From the NCBI RefSeq assembly GCF_031801495.1, contig NZ_JAOEGC010000002.1:2294001-2358000 (forward strand): DNA of 64,000 bases, in the 5' to 3' direction. The stretch's first letter is position 1; each line of letters opens with the position of its first letter. Below the pieces are notes generated by a model. It was given only the letters and a program-made list of their open reading frames with translations. It searched no databases and was not told where the DNA came from. Shown one piece after another: positions 36,018 to 45,917 of the stretch. This stretch comes from Agrobacterium tumefaciens_K (GTDB lineage Bacteria; Pseudomonadota; Alphaproteobacteria; Rhizobiales; Rhizobiaceae). A program made the position numbers and the translations under genes.

Positions 36018-39000
36018 CTAAACGAACAGGCCATCTGCCAGGACGAAGCCACTCCTCTGCAGATCGCTGAGCGTCGTATCGAGAAACTGGATCGAACCGC
36101 CATCCGCCGTCGCAACGAAGAGCTCATTGGCCGAAACCACGGTGACAGCCGCCAGCAGCGCCGCCTTCGACGCGAACAGATCGCTGGTGAAAACCAATGT
36201 GTCGTCAGCCCGTAACTGATCAACGATATCGGCACCATGGCCGCTGCTGAACCAGAAGGCATCAGCACCCGCGCCGCCCTTCATGCGATCGTTGCCGGTT
36301 CCACCGTACAGCACATCGTTGCCTTCGTTGCCTTCCATGATGTCGTTGCCCGCACCACCAACGATAACGTCATCGCCCAGCCTGCCCTTGATGGTGTCGT
36401 TCCCGCCCCTACCCTCGATGATATCGTTGCCCGCAAGGCCGGATATGGTTTCGCCCGCCTCGGTGCCGACGATGGTGGGCGTGCCATATCCCGGCCCGCC
36501 GGAGGGTGGTGGAGCCGCCTTCACCGTGAGGGAAAGGCTCGCCGTCGCCGTCGCGCCCTGGCTGTCGCGGATCGTGTACTGGAAAACATCCGTGAGGCTG
36601 GAGTTTTGCGGAAGGCTGGCCACGGACGCATTCGTCTCGTCGACATCGTAGCTCCAGCTTCCATCCGCCTTCAGCAGAAGCGTTCCGAAACTGCCGGTAA
36701 TCGTGGTACCGGAACCGCTGACCGCGACTGCCGCGCCGCTGCCGCTGGCGGACAACACCGTCAAGGTGTCGCCAACATCCGCATCGCTGTCGTTGCCAAG
36801 CACGAACCCGGTTGCGTTGGCAGCACTCGCCGTCGCCGTAGCCGCATCGTTTGCGGCGACAGGCGTGTGGTTCACGCCCTTGATCGTGAACACGAGGCTC
36901 GCAGTCGATTGCAGACCCGTCTCATCGCGGATGGTATAGCTGAATGTTTCCGTCAGTGTCGATCCGCCGGACAGACCGGAAACAGCCGGATTGGAGGTAT
37001 TTGGCACGTAGCTGTACGTGCCGTCCGGATCGATGACGAGCAGGCCATAGGCGCCCGCGACCTGCGTATCGTTTTCGGTCACCGCCACGCTGGACGAACC
37101 GTTCACCACGCGCGTCACGGCCATGAAATCACCCGCATCGGGATCGGTATCATTGGCAATGACGTTGCCAATCGTGCTCGCATTGGCCGAAACGGTGGCG
37201 GCATCATTGACGGCCACCGGCGTATCGTTGCTACCCGCAATCGTGATCGACAGGTTTGCCTTGGCCGTACCGCCGCGGCCATCCGACACCGTGTATTCGA
37301 AACTCTCGACCAGATTGTCGAAATAGAGCGCGTTGACGACCGGGTTGGTGGCGGATGGCGTGAAACTGTAGGCGCCGTTCGCAGCAATCGTCAGTGCGCC
37401 ATAATTGGTCTGGATGGTTTGCGATGACCCGAGCGAGTAGGTCACACCCTTGACCACGACAGACGCCACGGACAATGCATCACCATCGCCATCCTGATCG
37501 TTGGTCAGCAGGTTGCCGGAAACCGTGTTGGCCGGACCATCCTCGGCTACGGTTCTCGTCTCTCCTGTCACGACCGGCGCAGTGTTGGCTGGCCCGGAGG
37601 GAACCGATGGCGTGACGATGAACTGCGCCGCCTTGACATTTGCCGCGGCAATACCCGTGAGCGTTGCAACGGTCGCAAAGGCGGCGGGACCGGATGCACC
37701 ATCCACGTCCACCTCGACGATGGCATCGGTACCTGACTGCGAAACGCGAATATAACCCGCTGCAAACGCGTTTGCGCCCGTCGTTCCGGCTGGCATCGCC
37801 AGTATGCCGGAGAGATCGAAAAAGTCCTCGGACCGGAAGTCGGAAACGATATCGCCGATCTCGCTCATGCTGTTGATGACGAAGGTATCCGCACCCGCGC
37901 CGCCTTTCAGCGTATCGATACCCGCACCGCCGATCAGCCGGTCGTTGCCTTCATTGCCTTCCAGATAGTCGTTCCCGTCACCACCGATAAGGATATCGTC
38001 TCCAGTGCCGCCCTTGATCGTGTCGTTGCCGCCGAGGCCCGCAATCACATCCGCGCCGGTGGCGCCACGCAGCGTATCCGCACCTGCCGTTCCGCTGATC
38101 GTCGGTTCGGGTTCGCCGCCCGAAGAAGAGGCGCGGATGGATACCGTCAGAGATGCCGTGGACTCGAGCCCGGCGCCATCGCGCACCGTATAGCTGAAAA
38201 CCTCCGACAGGGACGCCGAACCGGAAAGTGCGGCAACGGCGGCATTGCTCTGGTTCGGTTGATAGACCCAGCTTCCGTCGCTTTTGAGGACCAGAGATCC
38301 GTAAGTGCCGACGATGGTCGTTCCGCCAGCCGTGACGCCCTGCGCGGTTCCGCCACCGGTGCTGGCTGAAAGCACCAAGAGCGTGTCGCCCGTATCCGGA
38401 TCGACATCGTTGCTCAGGAGATTGCCGTTGCCCGATACGGTTTTGACAACCGAGGCCGTATCCGCAACGGCTGTCGGCGCATCGTTCAGGCCAGTGATTT
38501 TTACCGCGAGGACGGCACTCGCGGTTCCGCCCCGTCCATCGGAAATGCGGTAGCTGAGGGTGTCTTCCGCCGTCTGCCCGGCCGCAATGGCGTTGGTGGC
38601 GGCAAGGGTCGGGTCGGCCTTGTAATAATAGCTGCCATCGGGGCTGATATAGAAGGTGCCATATTTGCCTGCGACGGCAGTTTCCGCCCCCTGGATGGCT
38701 GTAGCCTTGGAGCCGTGGCTCGCCTGTGTCACGCGCAGAACATCACCATCCACATCGCTGTCATTGGCGAGCACATTGAAGGTGTCGCTCGCACTCGCGT
38801 CGTTCTCGCTGACGGTGATATGGCTGTCTGCAACAGCGACGGGCGCGGTGTCGCCGGGCTCCATCACCTCATCCGGGTCAGGTGAAGGTCGCGGCCCGGA
38901 AATCGTTGCCGTCAACCCTTCCGTATAAGCGATATAATTGGCCAACCGCCCGCCGACCACCTCGTAGGATTCATTGTCCGTGTGGACCTGATCCTTGAGC

Positions 39001-39671
39001 GGCAGATCCTCGGTGATTGCGCCGATATAGATATCGTCACGGCTGGCCGCGATTTCGCGCTGTGCCTCACGAACGATATCCTGACCGCCATTCCAGCGGG
39101 CATCCGAACCAGTATAGGCGGTATCGGCAACCTCCTGTATGAAAACCGGCGCGGACGGATCTGTCTGGGCGCGGATATAGTCCAGCACCTCCAGCGTCGC
39201 TTCCTTGTAGGTTTCGACGTCGCTCGTTCCGTCCATGATGCGCTTGGCATCCGCCTCGCCCTGCGCCCAGACGATTTTCAGCTCGACGGTGTAACCCTGC
39301 GCCTCCAAGGCAGCGATGGACGCGTTTATGCCCTGCACCGCGGCAGTGGCCAGCGATCCGGGCGTGTTTGTATCGGGATACCACCACAGGAGATCGGCAC
39401 CCGGCGCATCGGACGCATTCCCGTCGACGCCGCTCGCCCCTTTGGCGAAATCCTGCACCACGACATTGTTGGCCGTCGCGAATTTCGAAGATGTCCCCGT
39501 GCCCTGTATGACCGTCTTCAGCGTGGATGCCGAAGCGCCATCGGGATCGCCGACATGGGAAGACAGATCCGCAGCAAGAACCGAAGCGCCTGAATCAGTG
39601 TCACCGTAAAGGTTGAACATGTTGTCGGCATTCGATTGCCCCATAAAGGCGATAAACTGAATGACTGTCAT
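36018..39671 (-). CDS. Secreted RTX/VCBS protein with N-terminal SGNH (CE6-like) acetylesterase domain
   Basis: The 1217-residue protein has no N-terminal signal peptide. Residues 1-255 look like a SASA/carbohydrate-esterase-6 type SGNH hydrolase: nucleophile S13 in G-Q-S-N, W-A-Q-G-E at 135-139, and D227-x-x-H230. Two VCBS/cadherin-like repeats follow, then a block of G-G-x-G-x-D nonapeptides, three more VCBS repeats and a second nonapeptide block near the C-terminus. Such blocks bind Ca2+ and mark type I secretion substrates. The fusion protein and ABC transporter lie just upstream. Predicted role: extracellular deacetylation of a polysaccharide, perhaps the alginate-like polymer of this locus. 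GGAGAG precedes the ATG. Confidence 0.8.
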   Translation of the reverse strand: MTVIQFIAFMGQSNADNMFNLYGDTDSGASVLAADLSSHVGDPDGASASTLKTVIQGTGTSSKFATANNVVVQDFAKGASGVDGNASDAPGADLLWWYPDTNTPGSLATAAVQGINASIAALEAQGYTVELKIVWAQGEADAKRIMDGTSDVETYKEATLEVLDYIRAQTDPSAPVFIQEVADTAYTGSDARWNGGQDIVREAQREIAASRDDIYIGAITEDLPLKDQVHTDNESYEVVGGRLANYIAYTEGLTATISGPRPSPDPDEVMEPGDTAPVAVADSHITVSENDASASDTFNVLANDSDVDGDVLRVTQASHGSKATAIQGAETAVAGKYGTFYISPDGSYYYKADPTLAATNAIAAGQTAEDTLSYRISDGRGGTASAVLAVKITGLNDAPTAVADTASVVKTVSGNGNLLSNDVDPDTGDTLLVLSASTGGGTAQGVTAGGTTIVGTYGSLVLKSDGSWVYQPNQSNAAVAALSGSASLSEVFSYTVRDGAGLESTASLTVSIRASSSGGEPEPTISGTAGADTLRGATGADVIAGLGGNDTIKGGTGDDILIGGDGNDYLEGNEGNDRLIGGAGIDTLKGGAGADTFVINSMSEIGDIVSDFRSEDFFDLSGILAMPAGTTGANAFAAGYIRVSQSGTDAIVEVDVDGASGPAAFATVATLTGIAAANVKAAQFIVTPSVPSGPANTAPVVTGETRTVAEDGPANTVSGNLLTNDQDGDGDALSVASVVVKGVTYSLGSSQTIQTNYGALTIAANGAYSFTPSATNPVVNALYFDNLVESFEYTVSDGRGGTAKANLSITIAGSNDTPVAVNDAATVSANASTIGNVIANDTDPDAGDFMAVTRVVNGSSSVAVTENDTQVAGAYGLLVIDPDGTYSYVPNTSNPAVSGLSGGSTLTETFSYTIRDETGLQSTASLVFTIKGVNHTPVAANDAATATASAANATGFVLGNDSDADVGDTLTVLSASGSGAAVAVSGSGTTITGSFGTLLLKADGSWSYDVDETNASVASLPQNSSLTDVFQYTIRDSQGATATASLSLTVKAAPPPSGGPGYGTPTIVGTEAGETISGLAGNDIIEGRGGNDTIKGRLGDDVIVGGAGNDIMEGNEGNDVLYGGTGNDRMKGGAGADAFWFSSGHGADIVDQLRADDTLVFTSDLFASKAALLAAVTVVSANELFVATADGGSIQFLDTTLSDLQRSGFVLADGLFV

Positions 39672-39751
39672 GGTTCTCTCCGGGCAAACGCCTTTTCGTT
39701 AAACTGACTGCCTTGTCTGATACCGGGCGTGACTGACGTTTGCCGTCCGGT

Positions 39752-41062
39752 TCAGTCCTCTCGAAACACGTGGTTGAGCTGGTCCGTCAACGGTTTGACG
39801 AGATAGGAAATCACCCGTCGCTCCGCTGCAGGCATCAGCACTTCCGCCGGCATTCCGGGATATAACTGCAGGCCACCAAGCCCCTGCAGACTGACCGCCT
39901 CCGGCCTGATCCGCACCGCATAAAAGGGCATTCCGGTTCTCTGATCGGTCAGCACATCGGGCGAAACGGAAACGATCTTCCCTTCGACAACGGGAGTCGT
40001 CGTGCGGTCGAAAGCGGTGAAATGCAGTTGCGCTTCCTGACCCGGCACGACCTGATCGATATTGCGTGGCGCGATTTTCGCCTCCACCATCAGGCCATCA
40101 TCACGCGGGGCGACCAGCATCAGCGTTTCGCCGGGCTGCACGACACCGCCCACCGTATGGAGCGCCAGTTCAAAAATGCGGCCACTGACAGGCGCGCGTA
40201 TATCCAGCCTGCCGAACTGCTCCATAACATCGACCCGGCGTGCTTCCATTTCCGCGATTTTCGCTTCGGTTTCCGCCAGCTCCTTGGCGTTTTCCCCACG
40301 GCGGTTTTCATCGAGCTGGAGGATCTGCAGCTCCACTTCGCTGATACGACCTTCCGCCTGCGCCCGCGACGCCAGCCGTTCACCGAGGTTGCCCTGCAGC
40401 TCCGCACGCCGCTGCTTCAAGGACGTCAACCGTTGCAGCGTGACGAGTTTCCGCCGATACAACCCCTCAACAGACGCGAATTCTTCGTCCACCGCTGCAA
40501 TTGACGCCCGCAACGCATCGACCTGGACGTTTTCGCCGTTGATTTCATCGGCAAGCTGCCTCTTGCGCTCGGCAAGCTGACGCTTCATACCATCAAGACC
40601 GTCACGCCTCGTTTCGAGCAGGTTCCTCTCCAGAAACACAAGCTCACCATATCCGGGTCTGGTCAGCCCCTTCTGTCCGAGAAAATCCGCCTCGAAATCC
40701 TCCTGATCGGCAAGTTCCGCCCTTAGCCGCGCGGCCCGCACCAGAAACTGCACGAGCGCATTTTCAACGATTGCCAGATTGGCCTCGACGGTTGTGCGGC
40801 TGAGACGCAGCAGAACATCTCCGGCGGCAACATCACTCCCCTCCCGGACCAGAAGTTCCGACACCGTGCCGCCACTCAGATGCTGCACTTTCTTGACGTT
40901 GTTCTCAATTATGATGAAGCCTTGCCCGCTGACGGCACCTGCCAGCTTCGTGGTCGCCGCCCAGCCACCGACACCGCCGAACAGGGCAAGCCCAAGCCCG
41001 AATGCAAGGGCGATGTGACGGCGGATCGACCGGCGCCAGAAAGCTGTCGCTTCACCGCTCAA
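39752..41062 (-). CDS. Type I secretion membrane fusion protein (HlyD/PrsE family)
   Basis: The 436-residue protein has one N-terminal membrane helix (about 18-38), a lipoyl half-motif near residue 50-90, a long coiled coil (about 95-290) and a C-terminal beta-barrel domain with G-Q-E-A-Q-L-H-F. It bridges the ABC protein and an outer-membrane TolC-type channel, which is not encoded here. The start is TTG at 41062, overlapping the ABC gene stop and following GGAGG by seven bases. Confidence 0.9.
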   Translation of the reverse strand: MSGEATAFWRRSIRRHIALAFGLGLALFGGVGGWAATTKLAGAVSGQGFIIIENNVKKVQHLSGGTVSELLVREGSDVAAGDVLLRLSRTTVEANLAIVENALVQFLVRAARLRAELADQEDFEADFLGQKGLTRPGYGELVFLERNLLETRRDGLDGMKRQLAERKRQLADEINGENVQVDALRASIAAVDEEFASVEGLYRRKLVTLQRLTSLKQRRAELQGNLGERLASRAQAEGRISEVELQILQLDENRRGENAKELAETEAKIAEMEARRVDVMEQFGRLDIRAPVSGRIFELALHTVGGVVQPGETLMLVAPRDDGLMVEAKIAPRNIDQVVPGQEAQLHFTAFDRTTTPVVEGKIVSVSPDVLTDQRTGMPFYAVRIRPEAVSLQGLGGLQLYPGMPAEVLMPAAERRVISYLVKPLTDQLNHVFRED

Positions 41063-42840
41063 TGTGACACCTCCAGCCTGCCGGTGGCGCCGACGACCTT
41101 GAGAACCTTTGCCGAGTGAGCGGCCGTGTCCTGGCGAACGACGTGCCCCATGATGGCCTCACGCGGACCGAACGCCGCCATTTTCCCTTCCTTCATCACC
41201 AGAATCTTGTCCGCATGGGTGAGGATTCCTGGCCTGTGGGTGATGACCACCGCAATCCCGCCTCGCACCCTGATCCCATCGATGGCGCGCGACAGGGCTG
41301 CCTCACCCTCCGCATCCAGACTGGCATTCGGCTCGTCCAGGACGACAAAAAACGGCTCGCCATAGAGTGCGCGTGCCAAACCGATGCGCTGCCGCTGACC
41401 GGAGGACAGCGCGGGAAACTGGGGATCGATCATCGTGTCGTAGCCATCCGGCAATTGCAGGATAAGATCGTGCACGCCTGCCGCCCGCGCAGCCGCGATG
41501 ACCGCCGCAGATGGGATATCCTTGCGAAAGCGGGCGATGTTCTGAGCGATGGTTCCACCAAAAAGCGGAACCTCCTGCGGCAGATAACCCATATGGCGGC
41601 CGAACCGGTCGACCTCCCACTGATCTATGGTCGCACCGTCGAAACGAAGGGTTCCGGCACTGACGGGCCAGATGCCGAGAAGCAGGCGGGCGAGCACCGT
41701 CTTACCGGACCCGCTGTGGCCGATAATGCCAAGGATCGTACCCGATTCCAGTGAAAAGCCGACCTCCGAGATGAGTGGTTTTTCACCTTCCAATGGACCA
41801 CCAGCCATGGCTTCCACGGTGACCCTTCGCGATGGAAGCGGCAATTCCATCAAATCCGCGCGTTCCGTTTCCAGCGCCGCACTATCCTTCAGGCGATGCC
41901 AGCTGTGCCGTGCGGCCGCGAATGCGCGCCAGTTCACGATGGCCGATTCCACCGGCGCAAGCGCTCGCGAGGTGAGGATCGACGACGCCAGAATGATGCC
42001 GCCCGAGGCGTCACCATCGATGACAAGCACGGCACCGACCGCCAGAACACCCGATTGCAGGGCAACACGAAAAACCTTCGTTATCGTGGCATAGGTGTTG
42101 GCCACATCGGCATGGCGCATGCCAAGCAGGCGGAATGCCGCATTCTGAGTGGCCCAACTGTCCGCAACATCGGCAGACATACCCATCGCCCGGAACGCAC
42201 CAAAATTCAGCCGGACGGAATCGGAAAACATACGACGCGTCGCCGTCAGTATGGCCAGATCGCGTTGCGATCGCTTCAATCTGACATGGGCAAGCACCGT
42301 CAAGGCCGTCAATATCAATACGCCGGAGAGCGCCACGATGCCGATGACTGGGTGCAACATGAAGCAGATCGACAGATAGATCGGCAGCCAGGGAAGATCG
42401 AAAAGCGCTGATGGCCCCGGCCCGGAGAGGAAACCGCGCACGATATCGAGATCGTCGCTTGCGGACACCGTCTCAGATTTGCCGCCCAACAGCAGCGACT
42501 GCCGATACAGCACCTGATCGAGACTGGCTTCGAACAGACCGCCTAGGCGCGAAAGCATGCGGCTTCTGACGACTTCAAACACACCCTGGCAGATGAACAG
42601 CATGCCCGCCAGAAGACTGAGCGCAATCAGCGACCCGAAACTGCCGCTTGGAATGATGCGGTCATAGACCTGCAGCATGAAGAACGGGCTTGTCAGATAA
42701 AGCAGATTTATAAAGCCGCTGACGATGGCAACAACCGCAAAACCGCTCCTGCAGCGGGCGAAAGCCTGATGCAGGAGCGGGGCTCGGGCACGTCCCCCGC
42801 CCGTTTTACGGTTAAAAACGCCATCGTTCGGCATGATCAT
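41059..42840 (-). CDS. Type I secretion system ABC transporter (PrsD/AprD family)
   Basis: The 593-residue protein has a membrane domain with about five or six helices. The ATPase has Walker A G-H-S-G-S-G-K-T, signature L-S-S-G-Q-R-Q-R-I-G and Walker B F-V-V-L-D-E-P-N-A-S-L-D. The P-R-S-D/AprD pattern L-P-Q-E-V-x-L-F-x-G-T-I-x-x-N-I is present. It exports proteins with uncleaved C-terminal signals, most likely the adjacent RTX esterase. I chose the ATG at 42840; the frame extends 25 codons further and an ATG at 42834 is also possible. It follows manC by 78 bp in the same direction. Confidence 0.9.
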   Translation of the reverse strand: MIMPNDGVFNRKTGGGRARAPLLHQAFARCRSGFAVVAIVSGFINLLYLTSPFFMLQVYDRIIPSGSFGSLIALSLLAGMLFICQGVFEVVRSRMLSRLGGLFEASLDQVLYRQSLLLGGKSETVSASDDLDIVRGFLSGPGPSALFDLPWLPIYLSICFMLHPVIGIVALSGVLILTALTVLAHVRLKRSQRDLAILTATRRMFSDSVRLNFGAFRAMGMSADVADSWATQNAAFRLLGMRHADVANTYATITKVFRVALQSGVLAVGAVLVIDGDASGGIILASSILTSRALAPVESAIVNWRAFAAARHSWHRLKDSAALETERADLMELPLPSRRVTVEAMAGGPLEGEKPLISEVGFSLESGTILGIIGHSGSGKTVLARLLLGIWPVSAGTLRFDGATIDQWEVDRFGRHMGYLPQEVPLFGGTIAQNIARFRKDIPSAAVIAAARAAGVHDLILQLPDGYDTMIDPQFPALSSGQRQRIGLARALYGEPFFVVLDEPNASLDAEGEAALSRAIDGIRVRGGIAVVITHRPGILTHADKILVMKEGKMAAFGPREAIMGHVVRQDTAAHSAKVLKVVGATGRLEVSH

Positions 42841-42918
42841 TCGCCTGCTGATGTTATTGCACAAAATTCGATATTGTTCGGACCTTGCAAACGGGAGCCT
42901 GAAATTACCCGACAAGCG

Positions 42919-44514
42919 TCAATTGGCAGGATGCGGCTCATCATCGAGATTGCTTTCCGGCACCATATTGAGGTCGAAGGCTGCGACATCCGCTTCGACG
43001 GAAATGATGTCGAGAAGCGTGTCGGCGGTAAAACGATGCGGCATGACGGCCAGATTGCGTTCGGAACTCCGCTGGCGGGTAACGACTATCGTCGTTTCCC
43101 GTGCCGCGCCATTGTAAAGCGAAAGCACCTCCCCTTCAGTAGGCGAAAGGCTGGCCATCGGGACCAGATGCCGGACGAAACCGTTGCGGATAATGTCGAT
43201 CTTGCCGGCCGACACCGCCCAGTTCTCCCAGTAACCCTCCGGAATGCGCAGCGCGATGGTAGCATTGCTGCGCAACGTCACCGTAAACACCGATAGGTCG
43301 CCCTGATCGCTGAGCAGCCGCACCTTGCCCCAGCCATAAAGCTGTTCGCGCGTGGCACGCGACTCGGGCATCTTGTTTTGCTTGAGCAGGTTGACGGCGT
43401 CCTTGACTTTCTGTGCCTGGGACATCCTCGCAACAAGAACCGCATCGTCATCATCGATGACGATCATGTCTTCAAGGCCGATCAGCACGACTTTCCGCCC
43501 GCTGCGCGCATAAGCAAGGTTATTGCTGGACGCGATGGACAGAACCGGTCCGGAAACGGCATTGCCGTTTTCATCCTTTTTGCGGTCGATCTCATGCAGC
43601 GCTGAAAGGGATCCGATATCCGACCAGCCGATCCCCTCGCACCGGACAACCGCCCCACGAGCCGTACGCTCCATAATGGCCGTATCGATCGGAACATCCG
43701 CTGGCGCGGTACGAAACGCGGAAGCTTCCAGCATGATGGCAGGAATATCGTCAAACATATCGACAGTGGCGTTCTCGAACGCTTCCTCTGCAGCCTGCAG
43801 GGTTTCCGGCGCATGGCGTGCCAGTTCCTCCAACATGACGCCAGCGCGGAACATGAAAATGCCGGCGTTCCAGCAGAAACCCTCTGCGACATAACGCTTT
43901 GCGTTTTCAAGCGAGGGCTTTTCCAGAAAATCGCCTGCCGTGATGGCGTACCCCCTGACCTCACCGTCTATTTCGAGCGCCTCACCCGGACGGATGTAAC
44001 CGAAACCGGTTTCGGGGTGCTCGGGTTTTATACCGAAAGTGACGATGCGATCGGCAAAACGGGCAATTGGCAGGGCAGCGGCAACAGTCGCATTGAAAAG
44101 CGCAGGTTCGGCAATGATGTGATCGGACGGCGCGACCAGCAGCACGGCATTACTTCCCGCCGCATCCATACGCGAGATCGTCACGGTCAACGCTGCGATA
44201 GCAGCTGCCGTTCCCTGCATCGATGGCTCCACAACCATCCCGTCAACTGCAAATCCACCAGCAGCGACCTGCTCTTCCGCGTGGATCAATGTGTCCCGTG
44301 CGCACATCAGCCACGGCAGGCTGTAACCTGGCACAGCGAAACGTCGCAGTGCCTGCTGAAAAAAGCTGTCATGCCCGTCACCGCCAAGTGCCAGAAACTG
44401 CTTCGGCTTGTTCGAACGGGACAGAGGCCAGAGCCGGGTGCCGGAGCCACCGATCATGATGGCGGGAACGATCCGGGCATTTTCCTCGGCAGCGGCGGTC
44501 GATACCTGACGCAT
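42919..44514 (-). CDS. manC: Mannose-1-phosphate guanylyltransferase with degenerate isomerase domain
   Basis: The 531-residue protein has the two-domain layout of AlgA/ManC. The pyrophosphorylase domain is intact: G-G-S-G-T-R-L-W-P-L-S-R at 22-33, K-P-K-Q-F at 36-40 and F-L-E-K-P at 196-200. It should make GDP-mannose from mannose-1-phosphate and GTP. The C-terminal cupin, normally a zinc phosphomannose isomerase, lacks the H-H-H-R-x-E-H-W metal motif; the matching place reads P-E-G-Y-W-E-N-W (425-432). Isomerase activity is therefore probably lost and must come from elsewhere. GAGGAA precedes the ATG. algD lies 62 bp upstream. Confidence 0.85.
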   Translation of the reverse strand: MRQVSTAAAEENARIVPAIMIGGSGTRLWPLSRSNKPKQFLALGGDGHDSFFQQALRRFAVPGYSLPWLMCARDTLIHAEEQVAAGGFAVDGMVVEPSMQGTAAAIAALTVTISRMDAAGSNAVLLVAPSDHIIAEPALFNATVAAALPIARFADRIVTFGIKPEHPETGFGYIRPGEALEIDGEVRGYAITAGDFLEKPSLENAKRYVAEGFCWNAGIFMFRAGVMLEELARHAPETLQAAEEAFENATVDMFDDIPAIMLEASAFRTAPADVPIDTAIMERTARGAVVRCEGIGWSDIGSLSALHEIDRKKDENGNAVSGPVLSIASSNNLAYARSGRKVVLIGLEDMIVIDDDDAVLVARMSQAQKVKDAVNLLKQNKMPESRATREQLYGWGKVRLLSDQGDLSVFTVTLRSNATIALRIPEGYWENWAVSAGKIDIIRNGFVRHLVPMASLSPTEGEVLSLYNGAARETTIVVTRQRSSERNLAVMPHRFTADTLLDIISVEADVAAFDLNMVPESNLDDEPHPAN

Positions 44515-44576
44515 ATATTCCTCGCAAACTCAAAAAATATATATTTTTAAAACAGGCAGCGGACGTGTTTGCAGCG

Positions 44577-45917
44577 TCACCAGCAAAGACCGTGATAAAC
44601 GATCTGACCGCTACGGTTCGGCACCTCGACACGCGCAAGATCAACAACCACAAGCGGCCTGCCTGCCGCCTCGATGGCCCCGGTCAGGCCCGCATATTTG
44701 TGCCCGACCACAACGATATCGGCATTGTCGATGACATCGTTGATGGATGGACGGACCCTTGGCGCGATGTGGCGCATATAGTTACGGCCCTCGCTCTCAT
44801 CCTGGACGACGTTCGGATCGAAGATCGAAACCTCCTTGCCGTTGCCGATGAAGTTTTCGACGAGGTTGAGCATCGGGCTTTCGCGCATGTCGTCGGTATC
44901 GGTCTTGAAGGTGATGCCGATAAAACCGATACGATCCTTGCGGGCATCGGTAATAAGCTGCTTCGCCCGGTCTATCTGCACCTGGTTGGCCGCCTTTGCC
45001 GCATCGAGCATTGGCGTCGCAACATTCATGCGGCGACCGAAGGCCGAAAGCGCCCGGAGATCCTTGGGAAGGCACGAACCACCATAGGCAAACCCCGGCT
45101 TCATATAAGCCTTTGAAATATTGAGGCGCGTATCCGCGCACACCACATCCATCACCACATGGCTGTCGATGTCCTTGGCCTTGCACAGATTGCCGACCTC
45201 GTTTGCGAAGCTGATCTTCACCGCATGCCAGCAGTTGTTGACGTATTTGACGATTTCAGCGCTGCGCATCGGAATGACATGCGGAACGACGGCGATGTGA
45301 GCCACCATTGCCTTGAGAACGTCGATCGAGCGCGTATCGTCGCCATACTGACCGAAAACGATCGCACCGGGTTTGTAATAGTCGGCGATCGCCGAGCTCT
45401 CCCGCAGGAACTCGGGGTAATAGGCAACGCCGAAATCGACACCGGCAATTTTGCCGGAAGCTTCTTCAAGCGCCGGAATGACCACCTCTTCCATCGTACC
45501 GGGCAGGATCGTCGAGCGCATGACGACGACGTGAAATTCGCTTTTCCGTCGCAATGCGCGACCGATCTCAATCGAAACCTGGCGCACGTAGTCCGTGTTT
45601 AGGGTGCCGTCGAGCAGGCTGGGTGTACCAACACAGCAAAGCGAAACGTTGGTCATCTCGACGGCTTCCTCAGCAGAGGTCGTTGCCGTCAGCATGCCAT
45701 TCAGGTTGGCTTTTTCCAGAAATTCCGCGAGATCAGGCTCGATGATTGGCGCCTCACCACGGGCAAGGCAAGAAACCTTGAAGCTGTCCGGATCGACCGC
45801 CACCACGCGGAAACCGTCGTTGCTCAGACATGCGGCCGAAACACAGCCCACGTAACCGGCCCCGAAAACACTGACCCGAAGACCCATTGCGCTGACGTTA
45901 ATATCAATTTTGGTCAT
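44577..45917 (-). CDS. algD: GDP-mannose 6-dehydrogenase AlgD
   Basis: The 446-residue enzyme oxidises GDP-mannose to GDP-mannuronate with two NAD+, the committed step to alginate. The Rossmann motif G-A-G-Y-V-G is at 19-24 and the catalytic Cys282 sits in Y-M-K-P-G-F-A-Y-G-G-S-C-L-P-K-D, which matches AlgD more closely than UDP-glucose dehydrogenase. The ATG at 45917 follows GGGGG; an ATG at 45887 would trim ten residues. The frame is open 50 codons further but with no homology. It heads a co-directional run algD, manC, ABC, HlyD, RTX. Confidence 0.88.
   Translation of the reverse strand: MTKIDINVSAMGLRVSVFGAGYVGCVSAACLSNDGFRVVAVDPDSFKVSCLARGEAPIIEPDLAEFLEKANLNGMLTATTSAEEAVEMTNVSLCCVGTPSLLDGTLNTDYVRQVSIEIGRALRRKSEFHVVVMRSTILPGTMEEVVIPALEEASGKIAGVDFGVAYYPEFLRESSAIADYYKPGAIVFGQYGDDTRSIDVLKAMVAHIAVVPHVIPMRSAEIVKYVNNCWHAVKISFANEVGNLCKAKDIDSHVVMDVVCADTRLNISKAYMKPGFAYGGSCLPKDLRALSAFGRRMNVATPMLDAAKAANQVQIDRAKQLITDARKDRIGFIGITFKTDTDDMRESPMLNLVENFIGNGKEVSIFDPNVVQDESEGRNYMRHIAPRVRPSINDVIDNADIVVVGHKYAGLTGAIEAAGRPLVVVDLARVEVPNRSGQIVYHGLCW

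Noticed and set aside
36237..39593. Repeated sequence blocks that could look like a CRISPR or tandem DNA repeat
   Set aside because: The repeats are coding: they encode RTX nonapeptides and VCBS units in frame, and the spacing is irregular, without spacers.
44577..45917. UDP-glucose 6-dehydrogenase
   Set aside because: The segment around Cys282 (Y-M-K-P-G-F-A-Y-G-G-S-C) follows the GDP-mannose dehydrogenase pattern, and the neighbours are manC and alginate genes.
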